Notes: a model not told the origin generated them from the sequence alone. Numbered from the stretch's first letter, positions 8,512 through 25,410 are shown. The stretch: 64,000 bases of DNA from JAMQPK01 sp963761975 (GCA_963761975.1 CAVXIR010000002.1:2046001-2110000); one strand, 5' to 3'. Made by a program: numbers and translations.

Positions 8512-9105
8512 ATGCAGAAGCGTGCACCAATTTACGACCACCACCACGCGGTTCAGTTCTACGGCGACGACCAGAGCCTATTCACAACAGTCGCAGCATT
8601 CCTGAGTCAGGGGTTTGTCGACGGTCATCCCGGCATCGTCATCGCTACCGAAAGGCACAGCGCAGCGATACTCGAGCACCTCAGGGGGCGATTGATAGAC
8701 GTCGACACCGCCCAGCGCATGGGCAGTCTCATCGTCCTGGACGCTCAGCAGACGCTCGATCTGTTCATGGACGGCGATCATCCCGATGCCGGGCGTTTCG
8801 AGGATAGTGTGGGTCGGCTCATTGCCGGCGTGCTCGAAGGCCGCGAGGACCGCATCCTGATTCGGGCCTACGGCGAGATGGTTGATGTCCTGTGGAAACA
8901 GGGGAGAACTCAAGCGGCGGTGCGACTCGAAATGCTCTGGAACAAGCTTGCGCAGCAATACGGATTCGCCTTGCTGTGCGGTTATTCGATGGGCAATTTC
9001 TACAAACAGACAAAAGGGTTCGAGGACATCTGCCGCGAGCACACGCACGTCATCGCGCCGCTGGCCGAAGAGCCGGTGCGCAGTCCGCGTCCCCGTGTCA
9101 GTTGA
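8512..9105 (+). CDS. MEDS-domain sensory protein
   Basis: A 197-aa protein matching the MEDS (methanogen/methylotroph, DcmR) sensory domain: HAVQFYGDDQSLFTTVAAFL at the N-terminus, GIVIATERHSAAILEHL, the FEDSVG region, RAYGEMVDVLW, and the CGYSMGNF segment late in the protein. The fold is related to RecA/KaiC-like DUF835 proteins and is usually fused to, or works with, two-component proteins that sense small ligands. Here it stands alone, as a single domain covering nearly the whole chain. The gene end is 36 nt from the convergent serine hydrolase. Confidence 0.8.
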   Translation: MQKRAPIYDHHHAVQFYGDDQSLFTTVAAFLSQGFVDGHPGIVIATERHSAAILEHLRGRLIDVDTAQRMGSLIVLDAQQTLDLFMDGDHPDAGRFEDSVGRLIAGVLEGREDRILIRAYGEMVDVLWKQGRTQAAVRLEMLWNKLAQQYGFALLCGYSMGNFYKQTKGFEDICREHTHVIAPLAEEPVRSPRPRVS

Positions 9106-9141
9106 TTTAGCCTACAGAGAACGGCCGGGTCACAGAAGAAA

Positions 9142-10197
9142 CTAGTTTGCTCTTCTCTGCCGTGGCCCCTGCGACTTCGACAACGTTTTCCCGCTAAAAA
9201 ACTCGAATGCGGCGGCGCTGAGCTGCGCGACGGTTCGTTCCATCGCCGCGATGCTCGAACCATCGGCAACATAGACGGCGATTGCGAAGCACCCCGCTAT
9301 CTGGCTGTCGGCAGGCAACGTGATGAGGCCGACGTCGTTAATCACAACGGCGGTGGAGCCTGTCTTGTGCGCGACGATCGTGCCGTCCGGCAGGTGTCTC
9401 TTAATCCGCCGTGAGCCGGTCGTCGTGCCGATCATGAGGTTCAGAAGCAATTCCGTTTCAGACGGGGGAAGAAGATCGGTCAGTTGCAGACGGCCGAGCA
9501 GTTGCGCCGTTTCGTACGGCGTTGCGGTGTCGCGTTCGTCCTGGAGGTACTGTACGCGGCCTTTGTTCAGGGCAGGGCGATCGACCTCGGCGACGAGACG
9601 TCGCTGAAGCTCGACGGTCCATTGCTCGGGCGGCGGCGCCGTGGTCACGCCGGCCATATCGAGCAGCAATTGGCCCTCGTAGCGGTTGACCTTGATGACG
9701 GTGAACCCAAGCCGGCGCATCCGCTGTTCAACCGCTTCCGGACCGCCAACCAGCTTGAGCAGCGCATCGGCGGCCGTATTGTCGCTTTCGATCATCGCGA
9801 GCTCGAGGAGTTCGCCGACGGTGCGCGAGACACCGCCGTTCGGATGGCGGCGTTCGAGCGTGCAACACGGACGAATATCGACGGCGTTGAGCCACACATT
9901 GCGACTGAGGGTGAGCTTTCGCTCGGCCACCTGCGCGAGCACCTCGATGGCGATCGGCAGCTTCACCACGCTCGCCATGGGAAATCGCTCGTGACCACGG
10001 ATGTCCAGCGCGGCGCCTGATTCGAGGTGAATCAACCCGACGCCGACTCGTCCGCGCGCTTTGCTGACGATTCGCTTGAACGTGGCTTCGAGCGGCGACA
10101 GGTCCGGTTTCTGCGCCGCCGCAGGCGAGACCAGCAACATGAAGACGACGAGGACCAGCAAGAGGCGCACGTGTTTGCGGATTTCTGCAAGCCACAT
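9142..10197 (-). CDS. Class A beta-lactamase-like serine hydrolase
   Basis: The 351-aa product starts MWLAEIRKHVRLLLVLVVFM, a good signal peptide ending AAAQ. It carries the active-site motifs of the penicillin-recognising fold: SVVK (SxxK) in FPMASVVKLPIAIE, ESDN (SDN) in MIESDNTAADALL, and HKTGS (KTG) near the end. It is probably a periplasmic class A beta-lactamase or a related D,D-peptidase. I cannot identify the deacylating Glu of the omega loop with certainty, so I do not claim resistance. The frame is open 68 codons further upstream, but that part overlaps the divergent YjbQ gene and has no signal character. Confidence 0.8.
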   Translation of the reverse strand: MWLAEIRKHVRLLLVLVVFMLLVSPAAAQKPDLSPLEATFKRIVSKARGRVGVGLIHLESGAALDIRGHERFPMASVVKLPIAIEVLAQVAERKLTLSRNVWLNAVDIRPCCTLERRHPNGGVSRTVGELLELAMIESDNTAADALLKLVGGPEAVEQRMRRLGFTVIKVNRYEGQLLLDMAGVTTAPPPEQWTVELQRRLVAEVDRPALNKGRVQYLQDERDTATPYETAQLLGRLQLTDLLPPSETELLLNLMIGTTTGSRRIKRHLPDGTIVAHKTGSTAVVINDVGLITLPADSQIAGCFAIAVYVADGSSIAAMERTVAQLSAAAFEFFSGKTLSKSQGPRQRRAN

Positions 10198-10243
10198 ACC
10201 CGGGGCGCCCACGGTGGACAAGACGCGTCGAGATCGAGAAGCT

Positions 10244-10666
10244 ATGGGCATGGTTTCGACCCACAAACACGAAATCAACACCAGCGGACAGGGCGATGCG
10301 CACGATATTACAGCCGTCGTCAGGCGCGCGCTCGCACAGTCGGGTATTCGCGACGGAGTCGTCACACCCTTTGTTATCGGCTCGACGGCCGGAATCACCA
10401 CAATCGAGTTCGAGCCTGGGGCCGTGCACGATCTGAGCAGTGTGTTCGAGGAGCTCGCCCCGCGCGACGGCCAGTACCGTCATCATCTGCGCTGGGGCGA
10501 CGACAATGGGTCGAGTCACGTGCGTGCGGCATTGCTCGGACCGTCAGTCACCGTTCCGTTCAAGGATGGCGAGCTGTTGCTCGGAACGTGGCAACAGATC
10601 GCACTCTTCGAGTTCGACACGCAGCCACGCCGGCGCGATGTGATTGTTCAGATTGTTGGTGAGTGA
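10244..10666 (+). CDS. yjbQ: YjbQ/UPF0047 family protein
   Basis: A 140-aa protein with the full YjbQ pattern: HDITAVVRRALAQSGIRDG at the front, TTIEFEPG in the middle, HLRWGDDNGSSHVRAALLGP, and the terminal LGTWQQIALFEFD followed by RRRDVIVQIVGE. Members are small trimeric proteins; some have a secondary thiamine-phosphate synthase activity. Starts at 10244 or 10250 are equivalent (MGMVSTHK). Its 3' end overlaps the convergent histidine kinase gene by 19 nt. Confidence 0.9.
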   Translation: MGMVSTHKHEINTSGQGDAHDITAVVRRALAQSGIRDGVVTPFVIGSTAGITTIEFEPGAVHDLSSVFEELAPRDGQYRHHLRWGDDNGSSHVRAALLGPSVTVPFKDGELLLGTWQQIALFEFDTQPRRRDVIVQIVGE

Positions 10667-12329
10667 GCCGGAACCGGCCTCGCCGCAGGTATCTCAATCA
10701 CAAACCGAGCACCCCGGCTGCATCCATTGCTGAATGCTTCAATCCTGCCGCCTTGCAGCTCGACGAGATGTTTGGTGATTGAGAGACCGAGACCGAGGCC
10801 CGATGACTCGCGAGTGCTCGACGAATCCTGCTGGCGGAAGCGCTCGAACACATGCGGCAGGAAGTCCGGCGCAATGCCTTGCCCGTTGTCACTCACGACA
10901 ATGTTGACGCGCTCGTCCTTGCGCGCAACCTGCGTGTCGACGTTCCCGCCCGACGGCGTGAATTTGATGCCGTTGTGGAGAAGATTCCACAAGACCTGCT
11001 GCAGACGGTTGGCGTCTGCCAGCGCCAGGATGGCGCCTGGCTCGGCCGCCACGGTCAGCGTCACGCCTTTGGCGTCGGCAGTGGGGCGCAGACCCTGAAT
11101 TGCCGCGCGCAGCGTCGACACGACGTCGATCGGCGTGATCTCGATGCGCAGGTTCCCAGAGGTGAGACGGTTCATGTCGAGCAGGTCGTCGATCAACTTC
11201 GCCTGCATCTGCGCGTTTCGCTGCACGATCGCGAGCGCCGATGCCGTGTCGCGAATCGGAAGTCCGCTGAGCAAGGTGTCGAGCCAGCCGAGGATGATGT
11301 TCATCGGCGTGCGCAGTTCGTGACTTAGTGTGGCGAGGAATTCGTCCTTCAAGCGGCTCTGACGCTCGGCTTCGTCACGCGAGGCTCGTTCGCTTTTCAA
11401 CAGCCGCTCGCGCTCGTGGCTCAATTGCCGCTCGGCTGTGACATCGCGGCTGATGCCAACCATGCGATCGCTGTCAGCGTCGGAAAACACCCGACCGCGT
11501 TCGGTAATCCACACCGTCTGCCCGTCGGGCCGGACGCATCGATAGTCGGTTTCGTACACGCCCGTTTTCAACGCGGCGGCGGTCGCCTCTTCAACGCGGC
11601 TCCTGTCGTCGGGATGGACGGTGCGAACGATCCGCAACTCAGGACCGAATGCCCCCCGGGGAAAGCCGAACAAGGTTTCGGGATCTGTGGACCAGCGCAT
11701 CTGGCCAGTGGCGAGGTTCCATTCCCATGCCGCGATGTAAGCGACTTCGAGCGCCATTCGCAGCCGTTCTTCGTTCTCGCGGACGCCCTGATGCGCTCTC
11801 GTCAAGGCAGAGGTGCGCTCTCGCACGCGCCGTTCCAGCTCTGCGTTGGCGCGCTCCAGCGCTTGCTGTGCGTTCTCCCGTTCAGCGACTTCCCGCTGAA
11901 GCGCATCGTTGAGATCGGCCAGGGCGCGGGTTTTGCGAAACACGTCAACGAACACCCCTACCTTGGAGCGCAGTATCGCCGCGTTGATCGGCTTGCTCAG
12001 ATAATCGACGGCGCCCACGCCATATCCTCGAAGCACGTCGTTTTCGTCAACGGAATGCGCCGTGAGAAAGAGGATCGGCACGTGCTGCGTGCGCTTGCGC
12101 TGCTTGATGAGCGTGGCGAGCTCGATCCCGCTCATGCCGGGCATCTTGATATCGAGCACGAGCGCGGCAAACTCGTGGCGGATCAGGCAGAGCAGCGCTT
12201 CGTCGGCCGACGTCGCGCGCACGAATTCGCAGCCGGTGTCCGCCAGCATCGCCTCGAGCACGTCGAGGTTCCGAGGCTGGTCGTCGACGATCAGAATCTT
12301 CGGCGCCGTTCCGAGTGCCGCCGCGTGAT

Positions 12330-12345
<16 letters not shown>
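10648..12345 (-). CDS. REC-PAS-histidine kinase (hybrid sensor)
   Basis: The 565-aa protein has an N-terminal receiver domain (LIVDDQPRN, phospho-acceptor in LVLDIKMPGM, conserved Lys in LSKPIN), then a heptad-like coiled coil (about 150-190), a PAS domain with PAC tail (GQMRWSTDPETLFGFP to DVTAERQ), HisKA (FLATLSHELRTPMNIILGW, His about 342) and an HATPase domain (NLLHNGIKF, VSDNGQGIAP, GLGLGLSI). There is no membrane segment, so it is cytoplasmic. The start at 12345 lies inside the end of the upstream poly-HAMP kinase gene (16-nt overlap). The pair is therefore translationally coupled and probably forms one phosphorelay. Confidence 0.9.
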
Positions 12346-19193
<6,848 letters not shown>

Positions 19194-19397
19194 TTGTGGA
19201 CTCCTGACGGCTTCAGGGTGCCTCGGACAAAGCAACCGCTAAGCCGTCTTTCACGGCGACGACACGTTGTATTCGTTGACTACACTTTTTGGCGATTTCC
19301 GGTGATTGCGGGAGACAAAGCAAATAAATCGCCACAACTACGGCGTAATTCGTACGCAGAAATAAGATGGTTGTACCCATCGATGCCTCTATCGTCG

Positions 19398-20204
19398 CTA
19401 GACGCACGCTTGTATATAGGCCACCGGGATGGTGAGCCGAAGACCGTCGCGTTCGTGTGCCGCGGCGTTCAGCGTGGTGACGAGTTCGTCGAACACTGAC
19501 GGATCGTCGCCCGCCACAGACTTCCACCCGTCGAGAAACCCGAGCTTGATGAAGTGGTGATTGATGAGCGCGGTTCCACTCCGGAATCGCATCTCTTCCG
19601 CGCATTGAACGATGTTCGTGATCGTGAAGCCCGCGCCTTCCAGCAGATCTCGGACGCGCTCGACGGTGGCGCGATGGTCGATGTGCGCGCGAAGACGATC
19701 AAGCGCGGCGTCATCGGCTCGTTTCTGCAAGACGCGTTCGAACACGGCGTACAGTTCCTGCATGTGGCCCTGAAGGTTCGTCGTCAATGCAATCGTGGCG
19801 CCTCGACAGGAGACCCGGCGGCACTCGCGGACGACCGCGACCGGATCGTCGAAGTTGTTCACGCCCAGGTTGGAGACGATGAGATCGAACACGCCGTCCG
19901 CAAATGGGAGCTGTGATGCCGTTCCGTTGATCATCGTCACGTGCGGCGTCCCGCGATTGGCGATTTTTTCGGCCGCGCGGTGCAATGCCATCTGCCAGGT
20001 GTCGAGACCGTAGACGCGAGCATCGGAGCCGAGCCGCTCGGCAAGCTCAATAGCGGGAAAGCCGGTACCGCATCCGATGTCGAGCACGCGCCGAACGTTC
20101 GCCAGCGGCACGTGCTTCAAAAGCAGGAGACCGAACATCGCCGACCAGAGGGGGAGCTCGTCGTAGGCGTTCACAATGCGTGGAGAGTTGAAGTCTGTTA
20201 CCAT
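19398..20204 (-). CDS. SAM-dependent class I methyltransferase
   Basis: A 268-aa protein. The Rossmann SAM-binding motif is VLDIGCGTGFPAIELA, followed by VYGLDTWQMAL (motif II acidic residue), PFADGVFDLIVSNLGVNNFD (motif IV region) and RECRRVSCRGATIALTTN. It belongs to the Methyltransf_11/UbiE-like group; the substrate cannot be told. The start at 20204 (MVTDFNSPRIVNAYDELPLW) leaves 20 nt to the divergent TPR gene, so promoters must overlap coding sequence. The 204 nt between its end and the poly-HAMP kinase start hold no gene and presumably carry the kinase promoter. Confidence 0.85.
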   Translation of the reverse strand: MVTDFNSPRIVNAYDELPLWSAMFGLLLLKHVPLANVRRVLDIGCGTGFPAIELAERLGSDARVYGLDTWQMALHRAAEKIANRGTPHVTMINGTASQLPFADGVFDLIVSNLGVNNFDDPVAVVRECRRVSCRGATIALTTNLQGHMQELYAVFERVLQKRADDAALDRLRAHIDHRATVERVRDLLEGAGFTITNIVQCAEEMRFRSGTALINHHFIKLGFLDGWKSVAGDDPSVFDELVTTLNAAAHERDGLRLTIPVAYIQACV

Positions 20205-20224
20205 CGGGTCAATTTGGAGTCTGT

Positions 20225-21838
20225 ATGCTCGTGTCCACCCGCGCGGTGTTTGTCGGACTGCTTGTCGTAGCCGCAGGAACAGGCGTTGCGGCCGCGCAGG
20301 AACAGGGTAAACAGCCGCCGGCACCCAAGACGCTGTTCGAGCGCAATACCCAGACGATTGAGCTCTTCAAAAGCGGACTTGGCAAGTTCACGCGGCCCAT
20401 CTCGTCATCCAACAAAGAGGCGCAAGCGTTTTCCGATCAAGGCTTTCAAATGATGTACGCCTTCGCCAAGCCCGAGGCGATTCGCTCGTTCCGCGAAGCG
20501 TGGAAGCGCGATCCGGACTGCGCGATCTGCTATTGGGGCGAAGCCTGGGCCTGGGGATCGTACCTGAACGGCCCGATGAACGCCGAAGAAGCTCCTCATG
20601 CCTACGCAGCGATTCAGAAGGCCATCGGACTGAAGGACAAGGCGACTGCCAAAGAACGCGCGCTCATCGACGCCATGGCGATTCGCTACGTGGAGAAGTT
20701 CGATCCGGAAAAGCGCGTCGAACAGGACAAGGCCTATGCGGAGGCAATCGGCAAGGTCGCCGCTCGGTATCCAGACGATCTCGACATCGCCACGCTCCAC
20801 GCTGATGCGCTGTTTCTTCTCGAGCCCCGCCGGGGAACGCGCGACATCAAGAGCGAAAGTGTGCAGCGGCTGCATCGCGTGCTCGAGCGCATTCTCTCGA
20901 AGGACGTGCATCATCCCGGCGCATGCCACCTGTACGTGCATGCGACCGAATCGACGGTCGTGCCCGAGCGTGCGACGAAATGCGCAGAGTTTCTCGGCAA
21001 GTCGATTCCGGGCGCGAGCCACATCAATCACATGCCGTCGCACACCTGGAACGAAGTCGGGCGGTGGGGCGATTCGGTTCGCGCAAATCTCGAGGCGTGG
21101 CATTCCGATTTGAGAGCCGCGATCGGTGAAGGCTTCGCGATCTATCCCGCGCACAACCTGCACATGCTGCTCTACGCGGCGTCGATGGACGGACAAGGCG
21201 CGATCGCCATGCAGGCGGGAAAAGACTTCGCCAAGCTCACCGGCGACACGTACTACCAAGTGCTGACGATGGTACGGTTCGGCCGCTTCGACGAGGTGCT
21301 CGAGGTGAAAAATCGCCCGAAGGACGAGATCCTCGGGGGCTTTTGGGATTTCGCGCAAGGGTACGCGCAGCTGAAAACCGGGAATGGCGACTTCGCCCGG
21401 GTGTATCTGGATCGTGTGAAAAAGGCGGCAGAGACGTCCAAGGCGTCGTTCCGCGAGCACAGCGCAAAGAATCTTCTCGGCACCGTGGCGGGCATTCTGG
21501 AAGGGGAGATGCTGCTCGTTGGCGGCGACACGAATGCGGCCATTGCCGCGTTCGAGCGAGCTGTCGCGATCGAGGACCAGCTCGGATACGACGAGCCGGA
21601 GCCGCTGCCATTTGCGGCACGGCATTGGCTGGGTGCCGCGCTTCTCGACGCGAAGCGGTTCGCCGATGCCGAGCGCATCTACCGCGAAGAGCTCGACGAC
21701 CATCCTCACAATGGGTGGTCGTTGCTGGGATTGAAGAAAGCACTCGCCGGCCGCGGCAGATCGTCGCGAGACGTGGATGAGGACCTTGCGAAGAGCTGGT
21801 CGCGCGCCGACACGTGGATCCGCGCGTCCAAATTCTAG
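20225..21838 (+). CDS. Secreted TPR-family protein
   Basis: The 537-aa protein has a signal peptide (MLVSTRAVFVGLLVVAAGTG) and helical tetratricopeptide-like repeats: FSDQGFQMMYAFAKPEAIRS, then CAICYWGEAWAWG near the N-terminus. Two conserved His-rich stretches, HHPGACHLYVHATE and ASHINHMPSHTWNEVG, are family hallmarks and could bind a metal. C-terminal repeats (NAAIAAFERAVAIEDQLGY, FADAERIYREELDDHP) are canonical TPRs. The family is widespread in Acidobacteriota and Bacteroidota without an assigned function. It is followed after 15 nt by the outer-membrane protein gene, so likely one operon. Confidence 0.85.
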   Translation: MLVSTRAVFVGLLVVAAGTGVAAAQEQGKQPPAPKTLFERNTQTIELFKSGLGKFTRPISSSNKEAQAFSDQGFQMMYAFAKPEAIRSFREAWKRDPDCAICYWGEAWAWGSYLNGPMNAEEAPHAYAAIQKAIGLKDKATAKERALIDAMAIRYVEKFDPEKRVEQDKAYAEAIGKVAARYPDDLDIATLHADALFLLEPRRGTRDIKSESVQRLHRVLERILSKDVHHPGACHLYVHATESTVVPERATKCAEFLGKSIPGASHINHMPSHTWNEVGRWGDSVRANLEAWHSDLRAAIGEGFAIYPAHNLHMLLYAASMDGQGAIAMQAGKDFAKLTGDTYYQVLTMVRFGRFDEVLEVKNRPKDEILGGFWDFAQGYAQLKTGNGDFARVYLDRVKKAAETSKASFREHSAKNLLGTVAGILEGEMLLVGGDTNAAIAAFERAVAIEDQLGYDEPEPLPFAARHWLGAALLDAKRFADAERIYREELDDHPHNGWSLLGLKKALAGRGRSSRDVDEDLAKSWSRADTWIRASKF

Positions 21839-21853
21839 ACCGGGTTATTTCCC

Positions 21854-23275
21854 ATGACCGATCGTCGCATGCTCACGCTGGCTGTTCTGATGACGACATG
21901 GTTTGCGCCAGCCCCGGCTTTCGCCCAGGGCACGCCGCTGTCATCGATCCTGCCCGAGCTTCTCGGCAATACCATTACACTGCTGCCCTCGAACCTGCCG
22001 GATCAGCCGAACCACATCGCGCACTTCAAACCTGGAGCCGACCAGCTTCAGGTTCCCGCGCAGGTGAATCAGGCGCTGCTCACGATGCTGTCGACCTATC
22101 CGCTGGGATCACCGTCGGGTGGCTTCACCTACACCATCGACCCTGCGCTGGGAACATTGACGCGCAGCAGCGACAGTTTCGGCCCCTCGTTTGCCGAGCG
22201 CGCGCTGACGATCGGCCGTGGCAAGTTGAGTCTGGGCTTCGAACATCAGCACGCGGTCTACGACACGCTGGAGGGTTTGAACCTTCGCGGCGGCGAGGTG
22301 AAGTTCTATATTCCGCACGCTGACTGCTGCAGCCGCGGCGCCGCGCAAGCGCAGACGCCGGATAATTCGCGCCTCACGCCCCCCTTCGAGGGCGATCTGA
22401 TCGAAGCCACGCTCGCGCTGAAACTGGCCAGCGATACGTCCGTCATCTTTGCAAACTACGGCATATCAGATCGTTTCGATGTTGGGGTCGCGGTGCCGTT
22501 CGTGCGGGTTGATGTCGACGCCAGCGTGCTTGCAAAGATCGAAAGGCTCTCAACGGCGCAGGATCCGAGCGTGCACGGATTCGAGGGATCCGATCCCGAC
22601 GAGCACACCTTCGCGCTTTCAGGCAATGCCGCCGGCATCGGTGACATCGTCCTGCGCGCGAAGTATGCGCTCAACCCCGCGAGCAAAGCGTCTGTGGGTT
22701 TCGGGATCGAAGCGCGGCTTCCGACTGGCGACGAAGTCAACCTGCTCGGCACCGGCGGTGTGCAGACCAAGATATTCGGGATCGCCTCGATGAATCACAA
22801 CCGGTTCGCCCCTCACGTCAATCTTGGCTATACATTCTCGAGCGAAGGTGCGCTGCCGGACGTCACGCTGCCCGACGAGATCAACGCAACCGTCGGCTTC
22901 GATGTGGTTGTGTCGCCGGCGATGACGATGTCGTTTGATGTGCTCAGCCGCACGCTTCGGGGCGTCGGACGCATGAGCCTGGCCGACAAAGTGTTTGAGT
23001 ACGCGCTGGCCGGCGCCGGAACCGGCGGAACTGGCGGTGGGGGTGGTGGGGGCGGCGGAGGTGGCGGAACGCCACCGCCCGCACAGACACAGCAGGTCAC
23101 CAAAACGGAGCTGCAGTTTCGCTCGGGCGATCTGCACCTCTATATGGGTGCTGCGGGCGTCAGATTCAGTCCGTGGCGGACGCTGCTCGTCAGCGCCAAC
23201 CTGCTGTTTCCATTGACCGAGGCCGGGCTCCGCGACCGTGTCACGCCGGTGATCGGTATCGACTACGCATTTTGA
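21854..23275 (+). CDS. Outer-membrane transporter-like beta-barrel protein (PF13557-like)
   Basis: The 473-aa protein has a signal peptide (MTDRRMLTLAVLMTTWFAPA) and alternating hydrophobic strands typical of a barrel. Segments ISDRFDVGVAVPFVRV, GIGDIVLRAKYAL and SVGFGIEARLPTGDE match the phenol-degradation MetA-type (PF13557) outer-membrane family; the chain ends in a Phe (GIDYAF), as Omp signals do. A long poly-Gly run with PPPAQTQQ near residue 400 is probably a disordered loop. CCSRG is an unusual Cys pair in a surface loop. Substrate unknown. Confidence 0.7.
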   Translation: MTDRRMLTLAVLMTTWFAPAPAFAQGTPLSSILPELLGNTITLLPSNLPDQPNHIAHFKPGADQLQVPAQVNQALLTMLSTYPLGSPSGGFTYTIDPALGTLTRSSDSFGPSFAERALTIGRGKLSLGFEHQHAVYDTLEGLNLRGGEVKFYIPHADCCSRGAAQAQTPDNSRLTPPFEGDLIEATLALKLASDTSVIFANYGISDRFDVGVAVPFVRVDVDASVLAKIERLSTAQDPSVHGFEGSDPDEHTFALSGNAAGIGDIVLRAKYALNPASKASVGFGIEARLPTGDEVNLLGTGGVQTKIFGIASMNHNRFAPHVNLGYTFSSEGALPDVTLPDEINATVGFDVVVSPAMTMSFDVLSRTLRGVGRMSLADKVFEYALAGAGTGGTGGGGGGGGGGGGTPPPAQTQQVTKTELQFRSGDLHLYMGAAGVRFSPWRTLLVSANLLFPLTEAGLRDRVTPVIGIDYAF

Positions 23276-23284
23276 GATACAGCT

Positions 23285-23352
23285 GGTTCCGGGGACCTGA
23301 AAAGCGGACTATTCCTGGCGCCACCGCCAACGTGGAATAGGAACGCGGAACC
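23285..23352. terminator. Nested palindrome between convergent genes, likely bidirectional terminator
   Basis: Two nested inverted repeats share one centre: outer arms GGTTCC (23285-23290) and GGAACC (23347-23352), inner arms CTATTCC (23309-23315) and GGAATAG (23334-23340). The site is exactly between the convergent ends at 23275 and 23359. There is no strong T run, so Rho-independent termination is only probable. Confidence 0.4.
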
Positions 23353-23358
23353 CACCGT

Positions 23359-25227
23359 TCAGGGGTTCACCTTGACGCCGGTGATGATCCACCCGTTGGC
23401 GCCCCGCTGCAGGCGAAATACGGTGTCGACAGCATTGATGGTTTGCGGGCTTCCGACTTTCGGCACGAACCTATGGGTCACGAACGTGCGGACGGTTGCC
23501 ATGTTCTCTCGCACTTCCACTCGCGGCTGACCGACCTCTATCTCATAAGTCGTTATCGTTTTGAAGCTCTGCCGGATCTTCTCAACTTCACCGGCCCCGA
23601 GCGTCGGATAGATCCGCTGTACGGCCGATGCATCGAGAGCCGCGTACGCATCGCGATACCGGCGAAGTGCAGCAAGCACTTCGCTGCTTTCGTTCGTCGG
23701 CGCAACGGGCGGATTTGCCTCGGGCGGCGTCGGCGTGGGGTTGGGGTTTACCGTTTCGACTCGTTCCGCCGGCGGTGAGTCGATCGGCGTTGCCGGTTCG
23801 ATGCTTGTCGGTGGCGGCGCCCCACGAATGGCACCCGCGTCCTGCGATGGAATCTGCGGGTGCGCCGACGGACCCGCACGGTTCGTCGTCGCCGCGCCCG
23901 AGTCGAGATCCTTCGGGGCTTCGCGCTGGCTGGACGCGGCCGGTGCGGCAGGGGAGCCACGCGCCGACGCGGGGGCCGGCCTCGATGCCGCCGGTGGAGC
24001 CGGAGCCGCAGACGGTTCGGTGCCCGTGGCAGGTTTCAGGCCGGCGGTGGACGTCGGGATGTTGGCCGACGCGTCCGCCGGTTGAGGCACCGGAGTCGCT
24101 TCTGGCGTTTTCGGCGGGTCTGGCATCACGATAGCTGCTGGAACCTGGTTGTTCGGAGTCGCGACCGGCGCCCAGATCCAGACGGCGACTAAGCCGATCG
24201 CGAGCATCGACGCGGCACCGATGACGGTCAGCGTTGTGCGCTGCGGTCGCGAAATGACGTCAACGGTGGCCAGACGCGGCGATGACGGTGCCGCGCTCGA
24301 ATGAGCCTCAACCTGAGACTCATCAATCGGGTCGAGCTGTTCACGAAACTGGCGGAGAGCGTCGGCCAGCTCATCGAGATCGTCGAACCTCTGCGCGGGA
24401 TCCAGCGCCATCGCCTTCGAGACCAGGTCGTCCAGTCTCGGAGCCACCCAAGGCACCACATCCGCCAGATGCGGCACTGGCCCGGCGGTGATGCGCCCGA
24501 TGATCTCGTGCGCACTGCCAACATAGGCCGGCTCGTACGCGATGAACTCGAACAGCGAGCACCCGAGCGAGAACACGTCGCTACGACGATCGAGGGGCCG
24601 GCCGCTCAACTGCTCGGGCGACATATAGCGCAGCGTTCCTGCCACGTGCTGCGTGACGAGCACCTCGCTCTTTAGCACCCGCGCGACGCCGAAGTCCAGC
24701 ACTTTGAGCGCACCACTTGGGTCGAGCATCAGGTTGTCCGGCTTCACGTCGAAGTGCACGACGTTCGCCCGGTGCGCATGGGCAAGACCCGCACACGCGC
24801 CCTCAAAGAGCGCGAGCTTTCTTCCCGGAGAGAAAGGTGCGCGCCGCTCGATCAAGCTCCTGACGGTCTCGCCGCCGACGTTTTCCATCGCGATGTACGG
24901 ATTGTTCGCATGTTCGCCAGCATCGAAGATGGTGACGATGTTGGGATGGCGAAGGCGTCCCGCTGCGCGAGCTTCTTCCACGAGGCGACGTCGCGCGTCG
25001 GGGTCCTCGATCCCCGCGCCGATCAGCTTGACGGCGATCTCGCGGTCGAGCACCGGATCGTGTGCGAGGTAGACCTCGCCCATGCCTCCGCGGCCGAGGA
25101 GCCGGATCACCCGGTATCGTCCGATGAACATTGGCGCGAAGCCACCCGTCCCAGGAATTCCCGTGGTAGTCGTGGTCCCGTCGCCGGGAGGTGTGGGCTT
25201 CGAGATGTCGTTGGCGTTGGGGTCCAT
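23359..25227 (-). CDS. Transmembrane Ser/Thr protein kinase, HFD (non-RD) type
   Basis: The 622-aa protein has a kinase domain at about 38-310: Gly loop LGRGGMGEV (44-52), Lys67, catalytic loop HFDVKPDN (158-165), DFG (178-180), and MSPEQLSGRP. The catalytic loop has Phe in place of the usual Arg, giving a non-RD kinase. One membrane helix follows at about 338-358 (IGAASMLAIGLVAVWIWAP). The extracytoplasmic part is a long Pro/Ala/Thr linker (about 360-510) and a C-terminal SnoaL/NTF2-like domain (LAALRRYRDAYAALDASAVQ to WIITGVKVNP). The outer domain probably senses a ligand. The start follows GGAG. Confidence 0.9.
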   Translation of the reverse strand: MDPNANDISKPTPPGDGTTTTTGIPGTGGFAPMFIGRYRVIRLLGRGGMGEVYLAHDPVLDREIAVKLIGAGIEDPDARRRLVEEARAAGRLRHPNIVTIFDAGEHANNPYIAMENVGGETVRSLIERRAPFSPGRKLALFEGACAGLAHAHRANVVHFDVKPDNLMLDPSGALKVLDFGVARVLKSEVLVTQHVAGTLRYMSPEQLSGRPLDRRSDVFSLGCSLFEFIAYEPAYVGSAHEIIGRITAGPVPHLADVVPWVAPRLDDLVSKAMALDPAQRFDDLDELADALRQFREQLDPIDESQVEAHSSAAPSSPRLATVDVISRPQRTTLTVIGAASMLAIGLVAVWIWAPVATPNNQVPAAIVMPDPPKTPEATPVPQPADASANIPTSTAGLKPATGTEPSAAPAPPAASRPAPASARGSPAAPAASSQREAPKDLDSGAATTNRAGPSAHPQIPSQDAGAIRGAPPPTSIEPATPIDSPPAERVETVNPNPTPTPPEANPPVAPTNESSEVLAALRRYRDAYAALDASAVQRIYPTLGAGEVEKIRQSFKTITTYEIEVGQPRVEVRENMATVRTFVTHRFVPKVGSPQTINAVDTVFRLQRGANGWIITGVKVNP

Positions 25228-25410
25228 GACGACTCCGATCCTCCTCCAGAGTCTCAGTAGACACCGGATCAGTCGCCAAAGTCACCCTTTTCGGTGGTAC
25301 GACACTTCGGACCCGGCGCGATTCGGCCGCGATATGACGACGCGGCACGGTGGGCAAAAACGCGCAAGTCTCTGCCGGGGGCAGAGTGATTCGGTAGGCG
25401 GGGTTTCGGC

